Below are positions 1 to 7,874 of a stretch of 64,000 nucleotides of DNA, piece after piece. The notes beneath the pieces are model-generated. The model saw only the letters and a list, made by a program, of their open reading frames with translations, ran no database searches and had not been told where the DNA came from. Source of the stretch: Comamonas serinivorans. Lineage in GTDB: Bacteria; Pseudomonadota; Gammaproteobacteria; Burkholderiales; Burkholderiaceae_C. The stretch lies in contig NZ_CP021455.1 in the NCBI RefSeq assembly GCF_002158865.1, positions 186,001-250,000 of the forward strand, given 5' to 3'. The position numbers and the translations under genes were made by a program. Numbering within the stretch: position 1 is the first letter of the stretch; every line of letters begins with the position of its first letter.

Positions 1-822
1 CAGCACCTCGTTCCACAGGTAATCGGTGGCGTAGCGGTTGATGTCGTCAGGCACATCGTTGCCCGCACCGCCGTCCGCCGTGCCTTTGTTGAAGGGCAGA
101 AAGTACGTGCCCTCCCCCTCCAGCTTGGTGGCCATGTGCACCTCGTACTGGCTCACCGCAAAATGCACCAGCGCCCCGCGCTTGAAGGTCAGCAGCGGCT
201 CCGGCTTCTTGGCCACCGGGTCCACCGGCAGGCGCGTGGTTTTGTACTGCCGCACTGCCCGGTCCACCGCCTGCTTGAACTCGCTTTTCAGCTCCAGCGT
301 GGCCACCGGCACGCCGTTGACGAACAGCACCAGGTCAATGCGCCACGCCTTGGCCTTGGCTCCTGTCTCCGCTAAACAGGCATCGGTACACCATGGGCTG
401 TACACCAGCTCCGGCACCACACGCAGGCGGTTTTTGGCGTAGCGGGCCAGCGTGTCCGGGTTCAGGTTGTGCTCGGGCTTGAACTGGCACAGCGACAAGC
501 GCGCATTGCGGTCGCGCAGTTCGTGGCGCAGCACCCCCAACGTGCCAAAGGTGCGGCTGTCTTTGTGCGTGGCGTTCGGGTCGGCCTTGCCCAGTTGCGC
601 CGCAATCAGTTGCAAAAACTTCTGCTCCGCATCCTTGGGGTGGTTGGCGCAAAACCTTTGCCACTGCGCGTCTTGCGTCTCTTGCACAAAGCCCAGCGCA
701 TCCTCCGGGTACAGGGCCAGTTCACGGTGGTAATTGTCTGGCGAGCCCAGCAACCAGCCATTAGCGAGCAGCTGGCGAATGATGTCGTCTTGAAAGATGC
801 GTTCGGTGGCTGGGTCGCTCAT
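1..822 (-). CDS. hsdR: Type I restriction endonuclease subunit R, N-terminal part (runs off the window)
   Basis: This is the 5' end of a gene reading leftwards out of the window; 274 codons are open with no stop. The start ATG is at 822-820 and the protein begins MSDPATERIFQDDIIRQLL. HsdR is the motor and nuclease subunit of type I restriction enzymes. The visible part is the N-terminal nuclease region, with RIDLVLFVNG followed by VATLELKSEF, which fits the D...E-x-K nuclease core. Helicase motifs would lie outside the window. Its upstream operon partner hsdS survives only as a fragment, and an IS5-family element sits 10 bp before the start codon, so normal operon transcription is probably lost. 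Identification is by family resemblance of the N-terminal domain. Confidence 0.8.
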   Translation of the reverse strand, partial: MSDPATERIFQDDIIRQLLANGWLLGSPDNYHRELALYPEDALGFVQETQDAQWQRFCANHPKDAEQKFLQLIAAQLGKADPNATHKDSRTFGTLGVLRHELRDRNARLSLCQFKPEHNLNPDTLARYAKNRLRVVPELVYSPWCTDACLAETGAKAKAWRIDLVLFVNGVPVATLELKSEFKQAVDRAVRQYKTTRLPVDPVAKKPEPLLTFKRGALVHFAVSQYEVHMATKLEGEGTYFLPFNKGTADGGAGNDVPDDINRYATDYLWNEVL

Positions 823-834
823 GGCTGGGGGCTA

Positions 835-851
835 GAGCGTGTTATGAACTT
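835..851 (+). repeat. Left terminal inverted repeat of the IS5-family element
   Basis: The 17 bp sequence GAGCGTGTTATGAACTT is the exact reverse complement of 1692-1708. Confidence 0.92.
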
Positions 852-888
852 TGATCGATGAAGAAATTGCCGCAGGTAGAGTGCGGCG

Positions 889-1701
889 ATGCCCCGCAAG
901 CCCTACCCGACGGACATCAGCGATGAAGAATGGAGCTTCGCTGCACCGTATCTGACGTTGATGGACCAACACGCCCCACAGCGTGAACACGACCTGCGCG
1001 AAGTCTTCAACGCGCTACGCTGGCTGGTCCGGGCAGGTGCTCCGTGGCGCATGCTGCCCAATGACCTGCCGCCGTGGGAGGCTGTGTATCAACAAAGCCG
1101 CCGGTGGCTGGACGCCGGCTGTTTCGAGGCGATGGTGTCGGACCTGCGGTCCATCATTCGAGTAGCCCAAGGCCGCCAGGGCCAGCCGAGCGCAGCGGTG
1201 ATGGACGGACGCACCTTGCAGTCGAGCTGCGAGAGCGGCCCGCGCGCAGGCTACGACGGCTACAAGCGCAAGCGAGGCAGCAAAGTCCACATGGCAGTGG
1301 ACACCCTGGGCCATCTCCTGGCAGTCCATGTCACCCCGGCCGATGAGCAGGAGCGAGTGCAGGTGAACAGGCTGTGTGAAGCGGTGCAGCAAGCAACTGG
1401 CCATACGGTGGAGACTGCGTGGGCAGACCAGGGTTACACAGGAGCAAATGCACGTCAGGCAGCCAAGGACAACGGCATCGACTTGCAGATCGTGAAGTTG
1501 TCCGAGGCGAAGAAAGGCTTCGTGCTGCTGCCCCGGCGCTGGGTGGTCGAGCGCAGCTTCGGCTGGCTGGCGAGATTCCGCCGGCTTTCGCGGGACTACG
1601 AGCGGCTATCCGAAGTCCTCAGCGGTCTGCATTTCCTGGTCTTCGCGGTGCTCATGCTCCCTGCTGCTGCTCGGGTGCTGGCTGCTACTGGAAGTTCATA
1701 A
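889..1701 (+). CDS. IS5-family DDE transposase
   Basis: The protein is 270 aa, a usual length for single-frame IS5-family transposases. The N-terminal helical DNA-binding part (YPTDISDEEW...LRWLVRAGAPWRMLP) is followed by the catalytic core. The first Asp is in AVMDGRT, the second in WADQGYTG, and the Glu in RWVVERSFGWLARFRRL. The stop codon overlaps the right inverted repeat, as is common in compact insertion sequences. There is no frameshift or internal stop. Confidence 0.93.
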   Translation: MPRKPYPTDISDEEWSFAAPYLTLMDQHAPQREHDLREVFNALRWLVRAGAPWRMLPNDLPPWEAVYQQSRRWLDAGCFEAMVSDLRSIIRVAQGRQGQPSAAVMDGRTLQSSCESGPRAGYDGYKRKRGSKVHMAVDTLGHLLAVHVTPADEQERVQVNRLCEAVQQATGHTVETAWADQGYTGANARQAAKDNGIDLQIVKLSEAKKGFVLLPRRWVVERSFGWLARFRRLSRDYERLSEVLSGLHFLVFAVLMLPAAARVLAATGSS

Positions 1702-1708
1702 CACGCTC
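1692..1708 (-). repeat. Right terminal inverted repeat of the IS5-family element
   Basis: The sequence AAGTTCATAACACGCTC is an exact 17 bp partner of the left end at 835-851. Confidence 0.92.
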
Positions 1709-1726
1709 TATGTGGGTTAAGAGGTG

Positions 1727-2044
1727 TCAGGCGGCGGCTTGCCAATCGCGCACGTCGATCTTGCCGGTGACAGCGGCGGAGATTAGGGCGGTGCGGCGTT
1801 CTTGCATTAACTCAATTGCAGAGACGGCTTTACCTATCAGTCCGTCAAATTTGCACTTTCGCTCAGCAACGTAGTTAACGATCTGGGCTTGCTCTTCGAG
1901 CGGAGGAAGGATCACCGGAAACGCACTAATCTCTGAACAGGTTATTGCCCCTTTTGTAGAGCCAGCACCTTCAGATTCATAGCGAATTCGCTCGTAATTT
2001 CCCTCAAGCCACAAATACAAAAATTTATGCTGCAGCAAAAACAA
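1727..2044 (-). pseudogene. hsdS: 3' remnant of a type I specificity subunit gene
   Basis: About 105 codons remain of a gene that normally encodes 400-450 aa. The frame reads through FLYLWLEGNYERIRY, GAGSTKGAI, then PPLEEQAQIVNYVAER and ends RTALISAAVTGKIDVRDWQ. This is the typical second conserved region and C-terminus of HsdS. Upstream the frame stays open for nine more codons without similarity and meets a stop near 2072. The target-recognition domains and any hsdM are absent. The remaining spacer to hsdR, ignoring the IS, is about 26 bp, so the two were once in one operon. A functional HsdS cannot be made from this piece. Confidence 0.75.
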
Positions 2045-2169
2045 AGCCCGAACTGTTGCCAGATACCGGGCTCAAAAATCTGTGGGAGGAAATCTGCATT
2101 GCCATCCGAACCGACCACCCAATGCGGGATCTGTATGAATCGCACCTGGCTGTGCGCAGCGGCAGATAG
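2020..2169 (+). pseudogene. 3' fragment of an unidentified coding sequence
   Basis: On the plus strand a frame without a start codon ends at TAG 2167-2169. Its last part reads LLPDTGLKNLWEEICIAI and then HPMRDLYESHLAVRSGR. The residue composition looks like real protein rather than a random frame. It abuts and partly overlaps the hsdS remnant on the other strand, which suggests a junction where two broken genes were joined. I do not recognise the family. Confidence 0.3.
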
Positions 2170-2681
2170 TTCACCGCTGCCGTTCCGCTACGAATCATCG
2201 TCAGCCTGGCAGATTGGCGCCGATGACATGCAACAGCGGCAGGAATACCATGGCGGCGGCTTTAAATGCCGCAATGGGCAGGTTGGACAAGCCGCCCACT
2301 GCAGACTTCCGATACGTCAATCTTGATGCTTTAAATTGGACGGCAATTCAACCCGATCTCGGGTTCCTGCGTCAGAGCAAACAAAACTGTAGCGAAAATT
2401 CCAGCTGCGGAGCCTCGGCTTTGACTACCGGCTTTGTGGTGCAAAGGTGACGCTCATTACAACGCTGCGACTGGCTGTAATCGCTGCTCAGCAGACATTG
2501 CCGATGACAGCTCGAACGACTGCAATAGGCACGATGTGCTGACATCGGTGCTGAGCAGCCGCTCATTCAATTTCAGAGGGGCTGTCCATGTAGCCCGGAA
2601 TGAGGTGCTCAAGCCGTACCGGAATCTGCACAGCGTGGCCTGCGGAGGTCGTGAGGCAGATTTCACGCCAGTTTCAAAGCA
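2170..2681. other. Gene-free stretch with lower G+C
   Basis: No open frame here looks like a protein, and composition is visibly less GC-rich than the flanks. With the broken hsdS and the fragment at 2020-2169, it looks like decayed DNA between the restriction locus and the first intact chromosomal gene. Confidence 0.5.
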
Positions 2682-2727
2682 GTATGACTACATGGCCGTT
2701 GATGATGTGAGGGGCATGGGGTCATAC
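2682..2727. repeat. GTAT...ATAC 46 bp palindromic repeat, degenerate copy
   Basis: It has the exact family length and ends, with GTATGACTACATGGCCGTT in the left arm. The right arm keeps CATAC but has lost the AACGGCAA core, so pairing is only partial. It lies 14 bp beyond the ycaC stop codon and is the most decayed of the 19 copies. Confidence 0.65.
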
Positions 2728-2741
2728 TCATTGAAGTCGAA

Positions 2742-3368
2742 TCACTGGGCCGTCAGGGCGGCGTGGCTGGTCATCAGGTTGCGGTAGTCGGGGATGTGGT
2801 TGGCGAACAGCGTGCCCAGGCCCTCGACGTCGTTGCGCCAGTCGCGGTGCAGCTCGCAGGCCACGCCGAACCAGGTCATGAGCTGTGCGCCCGCCGCTTC
2901 CATGCGGCGCCAGGCCGAGTCACGGGTCAGTTCGTTGAAGGTGCCCGAGGCATCGGTCACGACGAAGACCTCGAAGCCTTCGGCGATTGCCGACAGGGCC
3001 GGGAAGGCGACGCAGACCTCGGTCACCACGCCGGCGATGATGAGCTGCTTGCGGCCCGTGGCCTTGACGGCCTGCACGAAGTCGTCGTTGTCCCAGGCGT
3101 TGATCTGGCCCGGCCGGGCGATGTAGGGCGCGTTGGGATGGGCGGCCTTGAGTTCGGGCACCAGCGGGCCGTTGGGGCCGCTCTCGAAGCTGGTGGTGAG
3201 CAGCGTGGGCAGTTTGAAGTAGGTGGCCAGGTCGGACAGCGCCAGCACGTTGTTCTTGAACTTGTCGGGTTCGATGTCGCGCACCAGGGACAGCAGGCCG
3301 GTCTGGTGGTCGACCAGCAGCACGGCGGCGTTGTCCTTGTCGAGGCGGGTGTAGGGCGTGTGGCTCAT
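2742..3368 (-). CDS. ycaC: YcaC-like isochorismatase-family hydrolase
   Basis: The protein is 208 aa, the length of E. coli YcaC, which it resembles along its whole length (LVDHQTGLLSLVRDIEPDKF, ARPGQINAWDN, GVVTEVCVAFPALSAI, MTWFGVACELHRDWRND). Asp20 and Cys119 match the catalytic Asp and Cys of the isochorismatase-like hydrolase fold. The physiological substrate of YcaC proteins is not settled. It follows the pirin gene on the same strand with about 120 bp between them, a pairing common in proteobacteria where both are often controlled by one LysR regulator. Confidence 0.9.
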   Translation of the reverse strand: MSHTPYTRLDKDNAAVLLVDHQTGLLSLVRDIEPDKFKNNVLALSDLATYFKLPTLLTTSFESGPNGPLVPELKAAHPNAPYIARPGQINAWDNDDFVQAVKATGRKQLIIAGVVTEVCVAFPALSAIAEGFEVFVVTDASGTFNELTRDSAWRRMEAAGAQLMTWFGVACELHRDWRNDVEGLGTLFANHIPDYRNLMTSHAALTAQ

Positions 3369-3491
3369 GGCGATCTCCTTCAGGGGTGGGGAAAGCGGGG
3401 CACCTCAGGCGGGCAGCGGTTCAGCCGCATGCCCGTCTGCGGGGCGTGGACAGGCGTTGGCCGGCCCGGTTGCCCAGGCCGGCGGGACGGG

Positions 3492-4388
3492 TTACAGGTC
3501 CGCCGTGGCGGGCGCACGGGATGGCGCCAGCTGACCGAACCGGCCGCTGTGGAAGTCGGCCATGGCCTGCTCGATTTCGGCCTCGGTGTTCATGACGAAC
3601 GGGCCGTGGCCGACCACGGGCTCGGCGATGGGCTCGCCCGACAGCCACAGCAGGCTGGCGTCGTTGTTGGCTTCGAGCTGCACCTCGCCGGACTCGCGGT
3701 CGAACTGCAGCCATTGGCCGTCGCGCACCACCTCGCTGCCGTTGACCAGCACCGTGCCGCTCACCACCACCAGCACCAGCGTGTGGCCGGCGTGGGCGGG
3801 CAGCGTGACCTCGCGTCCGGCGCGCAGGCGCACGTCCCACACGTCCATGGGCGTGGCGGTGCGGGCCGGGCCGGCAGTGGCGCCGAAGCGGCCGGCGATC
3901 ACGCGCAGCTGGCCGGCGTCATCGGGCAGGGCCACGCGCGGGATGTCGGCGTTCAGCAGCGTCTGGTAGCCGGGCGCGCCCATCTTGTCGGCGGCGGGCA
4001 GGTTCACCCACAGCTGCACCATGTGCAGCTCACCGCCACGCGCGCTGAAATCGGGCGAATGGAACTCCTCGTGCAGGATGCCCGAGGCCGCCGTCATCCA
4101 CTGCACATCGCCGGGGCCGATGAGGCCGCCCGCGCCGGTGGAGTCGCGGTGGGCAACTTCGCCGTCGTAGACGATGGTCACGGTCTCGAAACCGCGGTGG
4201 GGGTGCACGCCGACGCCGCGTGGCTGGCTGCTGGGCGCGAAGCGGGCCGGGCCGGCGTGGTCCAGCAGCAGGAAGGGGCTGAGTGCTTCGCCATGGCCGT
4301 GGTAGCTGAAGAGCGAACGCACGGGAAAGCCATCGCCCACCCAGTGCGGGCGCGGGGCGCTGTACACGCCGAGGATCTGCTTCAACAT
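3492..4388 (-). CDS. Pirin family protein
   Basis: This 298 aa bicupin starts MLKQILGVYSAPRPHWVGDG. The N-terminal cupin carries the metal-binding motif HPHRGFETVTIVYDGEVAHRD and further His/Glu residues in GILHEEFHSP, as in pirins with quercetin 2,3-dioxygenase activity. The C-terminal cupin domain begins near residue 180. The start at 4388 was chosen because the pirin fold begins directly there. It probably forms a unit with ycaC downstream. A striking inverted repeat lies 60-120 bp upstream (4450-4507). Confidence 0.88.
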   Translation of the reverse strand: MLKQILGVYSAPRPHWVGDGFPVRSLFSYHGHGEALSPFLLLDHAGPARFAPSSQPRGVGVHPHRGFETVTIVYDGEVAHRDSTGAGGLIGPGDVQWMTAASGILHEEFHSPDFSARGGELHMVQLWVNLPAADKMGAPGYQTLLNADIPRVALPDDAGQLRVIAGRFGATAGPARTATPMDVWDVRLRAGREVTLPAHAGHTLVLVVVSGTVLVNGSEVVRDGQWLQFDRESGEVQLEANNDASLLWLSGEPIAEPVVGHGPFVMNTEAEIEQAMADFHSGRFGQLAPSRAPATADL

Positions 4389-4449
4389 GGTGTCTTCTCC
4401 GGGTGAGAACCGCCGAGGTGATTCGAGGAACATGAGGAGCAGTATGCGG

Positions 4450-4507
4450 ATGAAACGATGAAGGTGATAGATGGCAAAAATGCGCTTCATCGTTTCATTG
4501 GTGAAAC
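4450..4507. promoter_or_regulatory. Candidate operator upstream of the pirin gene
   Basis: Perfect 14 bp arms ATGAAACGATGAAG (4450-4463) and CTTCATCGTTTCAT (4485-4498) are separated by 21 bp. Overlapping the right arm is a 16 bp palindrome GTTTCATTGGTGAAAC (4492-4507). TGAAAC or its complement thus occurs three times. Spaced half-sites of this kind are typical of LysR-type regulators, and a LysR gene lies at 5599. Binding by that protein is inferred. Confidence 0.55.
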
Positions 4508-4759
4508 AGATGGGTGGATTCAAGGCCCCGGGTAGGCGGTGGCCCGTGTGAGCGGGGCGGATCGGCGGGAGCGGGTCCGCCTCGGCCCCGCGCCGGGCAG
4601 GGTGCGCGCGACGGTTTCCGCAGGTGGGCCCATCGCTGGGCGTGGCGCCCGTGCTGGCATGGCCGCCGGTCAATGGCGCCGACCCCTTGGGGCGTCGGTG
4701 CGGGAGGCGCGCCTGGACCGGCCGGCTACCATGCCGGCTCCTCGTGCGGAGTGGTGTGC

Positions 4760-5548
4760 ATGTCCTTGTCCTCCCGGTTGCGGGTCCTCTCGTCGCCCTG
4801 GCTGGCCTTGACCAGCCGGCACCGCAGCGCCAGCGCCGACCTGGCGCTGGGCCTGTGGCTGGCGTTCGTGGCCGGGGCCATCAACGCGGGCGGGTTTCGG
4901 GTGCTGCACGTCTACACCTCGCACATGAGCGGCTTCGCCTCGCAGCTGCCCTATGCCTGGGTGGTGCAGGACGTGCGGCTGATGCTGTCGGCCGTCGGGG
5001 CGCTGGGCGCCTTCGTGCTGGGGGCCATGACGGCCACGGTCCAGATCCAGTGGGCGCGTCGCCTGCACCTGCAGCACATCTATGCGCTGCCGCTGTTCCT
5101 GGAAGCCTGGGTGCTGCTGGCCTTTGGCCTGGTGGGTGCGCTCACGCTGCGCCTGCAGACGCCGTTCGGCGTGCCGCTGACCGTGCTGCTGCTGGCCTTT
5201 TTGATGGGGCTGCAAAACGCCCTCACCACCAAGGCCTCGCGCAAGCACGTGCGGTCGACCCACATGACCGGCCACCTGACCGACATCGGCATCGAATGGG
5301 GCCGGCTGCTGCGCCGCCGCACGCGGGGCCTGCAGGCCGAGCACCGGCGGCTGTTCGCCGAACGCATGAAGCTCTACGGCGGCCTGGTGCTGGCTTTCAT
5401 CGGCGGTGGCTACGTGGGCGTGCTGGGCTTTGGCCGGCTGGGCTTCGTCAGCGTGCTGCCGCTGGCCTCGGTGCTGGGCTTGATGTCGGTGCCGGCGCTG
5501 GCGTTCGACGTGTGGCGTCGGCGCGGCATGGACCCGTGGCATGGGTGA
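4760..5548 (+). CDS. DUF1275 (YoaK-like) inner membrane protein
   Basis: The 262 aa protein has about six hydrophobic segments. The first follows ADLALGLWLAFVAGAINAGGF, with further ones around MLSAVGALGAFVLGAM, LFLEAWVLLAFGLVGALTL, TVLLLAFLMGLQNAL and the C-terminal GGLVLAFIGGGYVGVLGF. The family signature is visible in NAGGF, HVYTSHMSGF and STHMTGHLTDIG. DUF1275 proteins are of unknown function and possibly transporters. The start at 4760 places the signature at the usual distance from the N-terminus. Confidence 0.82.
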   Translation: MSLSSRLRVLSSPWLALTSRHRSASADLALGLWLAFVAGAINAGGFRVLHVYTSHMSGFASQLPYAWVVQDVRLMLSAVGALGAFVLGAMTATVQIQWARRLHLQHIYALPLFLEAWVLLAFGLVGALTLRLQTPFGVPLTVLLLAFLMGLQNALTTKASRKHVRSTHMTGHLTDIGIEWGRLLRRRTRGLQAEHRRLFAERMKLYGGLVLAFIGGGYVGVLGFGRLGFVSVLPLASVLGLMSVPALAFDVWRRRGMDPWHG

Positions 5549-5598
5549 CGGCGACCGTCGCTGCGCCCCGCCCCCTTTCCTGTGATCACCTCTGCTGC

Positions 5599-6522
5599 AT
5601 GCCCATGTTGCCCACCGTGCCCGACCTCAATGACCTGTATTACTTCGCCCAGGTGGTGGAGCACGGCGGCTTTGCCGCCGCGAGCCGCGCGCTCGGGGTG
5701 CCCAAGTCCAAGCTCAGCCGGCGCGTGGCGGCGCTGGAGGCGCGGCTTCACACCCAGCTGCTGCTGCGGTCCACGCGCCACTTTGCGGTGACCGACGCGG
5801 GGCGCACCTATGTCGCCCATTGCCGCGCCATGCTGACCGAGGCCGAGGCCGCCGAGGAGTCGATCGCGCTGTCGCATGCCGAGCCGCGCGGGCTGGTGCG
5901 CCTGTCCTGCCCGGTGGCGCTGCTGGCCACGCGCGTGGGGCCCATGCTGGCGGGCTTTCTGCAGGCCCACCCGCGCGTCAGCCTGCAGGTGGACGAAACC
6001 AACCGACGCGTGGACGTGGTGGCCGAAGGCCTGGACCTGGCCTTGCGCGTGCGGCCACCGCCGCTGGCGGACAGCGAGCTGATCCTGCGGGTGCTGGCCG
6101 ATCGCGGCCAGTGCCTGCTGGCCAGCCCGGCGCTGCTGGCGCGCCAGGGCATGCCCCAGGGGCCGGCCGACTTGGCGCAGTGGCCCAGCCTGGCCCTGGG
6201 CCAGCCGCAGGACGAGCATCGCTGGCATCTGCTGGGGCCCGAGGGTGCACAGGCCCAGGTGCGGCACCACCCGCGCTACGTCACGCTGGGCATGCTGGCG
6301 CTCAAGGCGGCGGCGCTGGCGGGCGTGGGTGTGGTGCAGTTGCCGCGCATGTTCGTGCAGGCCGAGTTCGCGCGCGGCGAGCTGGTCAACGTGCTGCCGG
6401 GCTGGGAGCCCCGGCGCGAGTTGATCCACGCCGTCTACGCCTCGCGCCGCGGCCAGCTGCCGGCGGTGCGCGCCTTGCTCGATCACCTGGCGGCCGAATT
6501 TGCCGCCCTGCACGAAGACTGA
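5599..6522 (+). CDS. LysR-family transcriptional regulator
   Basis: The protein is 307 aa, normal for the family. The N-terminal winged helix-turn-helix is DLNDLYYFAQVVEHGGFAAA through LGVPKSKLSRRVAALEARL; the effector-binding domain follows from about residue 90 (PRGLVRLSCPVALLATRVG). ATG 5605 is an alternative start two codons downstream. It may control the pirin/ycaC unit through the TGAAAC half-sites at 4450-4507, as LysR-pirin linkage is common, although the DUF1275 gene separates them. Confidence 0.88.
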   Translation: MPMLPTVPDLNDLYYFAQVVEHGGFAAASRALGVPKSKLSRRVAALEARLHTQLLLRSTRHFAVTDAGRTYVAHCRAMLTEAEAAEESIALSHAEPRGLVRLSCPVALLATRVGPMLAGFLQAHPRVSLQVDETNRRVDVVAEGLDLALRVRPPPLADSELILRVLADRGQCLLASPALLARQGMPQGPADLAQWPSLALGQPQDEHRWHLLGPEGAQAQVRHHPRYVTLGMLALKAAALAGVGVVQLPRMFVQAEFARGELVNVLPGWEPRRELIHAVYASRRGQLPAVRALLDHLAAEFAALHED

Positions 6523-6741
6523 GCCGCCGCGCAGCGAGCCGTACGGCGAGCCGTGCGTATTCGGCGCAAATGCAACGGCTGGCGCGCGCGGTCACGCGGT
6601 TTGGAGGCGGGCCTCACTACACTGTTCACGTTCCGAGGCACAACACACAAACACCGGGAGGAGAGGTATGGAACGTTGCATGCGCCACAAGCCTGACCCG
6701 GAGCTCGGAACGGTCACACCCTGGAACGAAAGGTAAACCGC

Positions 6742-7521
6742 ATGACACGCTTTCCCCTCACCGCGCTGGGCCTTAGCCTGGCCCTGGCCCTGACGGGCTG
6801 CAAAACCGCCGAGACCCTGAACACGGACAGCCTGGGCAAGACGGCCGAGACCGTCAGCACCGCGTCCAAGGCCCTGACCCTGTCCGACAGCGACGTGGTC
6901 GCCCTGTCGAACGAGTCGTGTGCAGCCATGGACGCGCAGAACAAGGTGGCGCCGGCCAAGAACAAGTACACCCAGCGCCTGAACCGCGTGGTCAAGGCCT
7001 TCCCCAAGGCCATCGATGGCAAGCAGACCAACTACAAGGTCTACCTGACCAGCGACGTCAACGCCTGGGCCATGGCCAACGGCTGCATCCGGGTCTACAG
7101 CGGGCTGATGGACCTGATGAACGACGACGAGCTGCGCGGCGTCATCGGCCATGAGATCGGCCACGTCGCCCTGGGGCATTCCAAGTCGCGCCTGCAGGCG
7201 GCCTACGCCACGTCGGCGGCCCGCCAGATCGCGGCGCAAAGCGGCAACGCGGCGCTCAGCACGCTGTCGCGCACGCAGGCTGGCGAGCTGGCCGAGAAAT
7301 TCCTCAACGCGCAGTTCTCGCAGTCGCAGGAATCGGCCTCGGACGACTACTCGTTCGACCTGCTGACCCAGCTCAAGCTGCCGCGCAAGGGGCTGGTGAC
7401 CAGCTTCCAGAAGCTCGCCAAGCTCAGCGAAGGCAGCAAGGACAGCGCGCTGCTCAGCTCGCACCCGCCATCCGACAAGCGCGCCGCCCACATGCAGCAG
7501 CGCCTGGGCAACGGCAAGTGA
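6742..7521 (+). CDS. M48-family metalloprotease, lipoprotein
   Basis: The 259 aa protein has a lipoprotein signal peptide (ALALTGC, Cys20). The zinc motif is H137-E-I-G-H141 in GVIGHEIGHVALGHSKS, with the third ligand probably in the later QESASDDYSFDLL segment. It resembles LoiP/YggG-type periplasmic proteases anchored in the outer membrane that act on misfolded envelope proteins. No partner gene is adjacent. A T-tailed hairpin follows at 7555. Confidence 0.88.
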   Translation: MTRFPLTALGLSLALALTGCKTAETLNTDSLGKTAETVSTASKALTLSDSDVVALSNESCAAMDAQNKVAPAKNKYTQRLNRVVKAFPKAIDGKQTNYKVYLTSDVNAWAMANGCIRVYSGLMDLMNDDELRGVIGHEIGHVALGHSKSRLQAAYATSAARQIAAQSGNAALSTLSRTQAGELAEKFLNAQFSQSQESASDDYSFDLLTQLKLPRKGLVTSFQKLAKLSEGSKDSALLSSHPPSDKRAAHMQQRLGNGK

Positions 7522-7554
7522 GGGCGGGCGCCTGACGGCGCGTCCCTTGGCGAC

Positions 7555-7579
7555 ACAGGCTCCTGGGGGGCCTGTTTTG
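7555..7579 (+). terminator. Rho-independent terminator after the M48 protease gene
   Basis: ACAGGC (7555-7560) pairs with GCCTGT (7570-7575) and is followed by TTTTGTTG. It is separate from the GTAC...ATAC palindrome starting at 7675. Confidence 0.6.
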
Positions 7580-7674
7580 TTGTGGAGGGTGCGCAGGTGC
7601 AGGCGGCCAGGGGCACCGCTGAGCCGGTGCATGCGTGCGCCGTGTCTCGACGTCATGCGGAGAGCGGGAAGGCA

Positions 7675-7720
7675 GTACGGCGCATTTCCCGTTTTCAATT
7701 CAACGGCAATCGGGCCATAC
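7675..7720. repeat. GTAT...ATAC 46 bp palindromic repeat
   Basis: The left end reads GTACGG and the right end CCATAC, with a CCGTT/AACGG core and A/T pairs next to it. The outer arm is imperfect. It lies between two same-direction genes, 155 bp before the thiolase start. Confidence 0.85.
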
Positions 7721-7874
7721 CCCGTGAGCACGCAAGCGACCTCGCATGCGCCCCTGGGGGCGGCATCGCGCGCCAGCGCCTTCGTCGCCTGCGCGGCAGA
7801 CCGCCCCGCGACCGGTCGCCCGCCGGTCCCCCAGGCGCCGCCGGCGCGCCAAAGCCCGCGTGACAATGCCGCCG

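Larger units (their letters stand above)
833..1710 (+). mobile_element. IS5-family insertion sequence, apparently complete
   Basis: The element is bounded by perfect inverted repeats: GAGCGTGTTATGAACTT at 835-851 and its exact reverse complement at 1692-1708. A TA follows or precedes each end (833-834 and 1709-1710), which could be a 2 bp target duplication or extend the inverted repeat to 19 bp. It contains one full-length transposase gene. It is inserted in the short spacer between the hsdS remnant (stop at 1727) and the hsdR start (822). Intact ends and an intact transposase suggest a recent insertion that may still be mobile. Confidence 0.92.

Noticed and set aside
2763..4406. Long plus-strand open frame opposite ycaC and pirin.
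   Set aside because: Repetitive Gly/His/Ala/Arg composition without domains; the minus-strand genes are well-known families.
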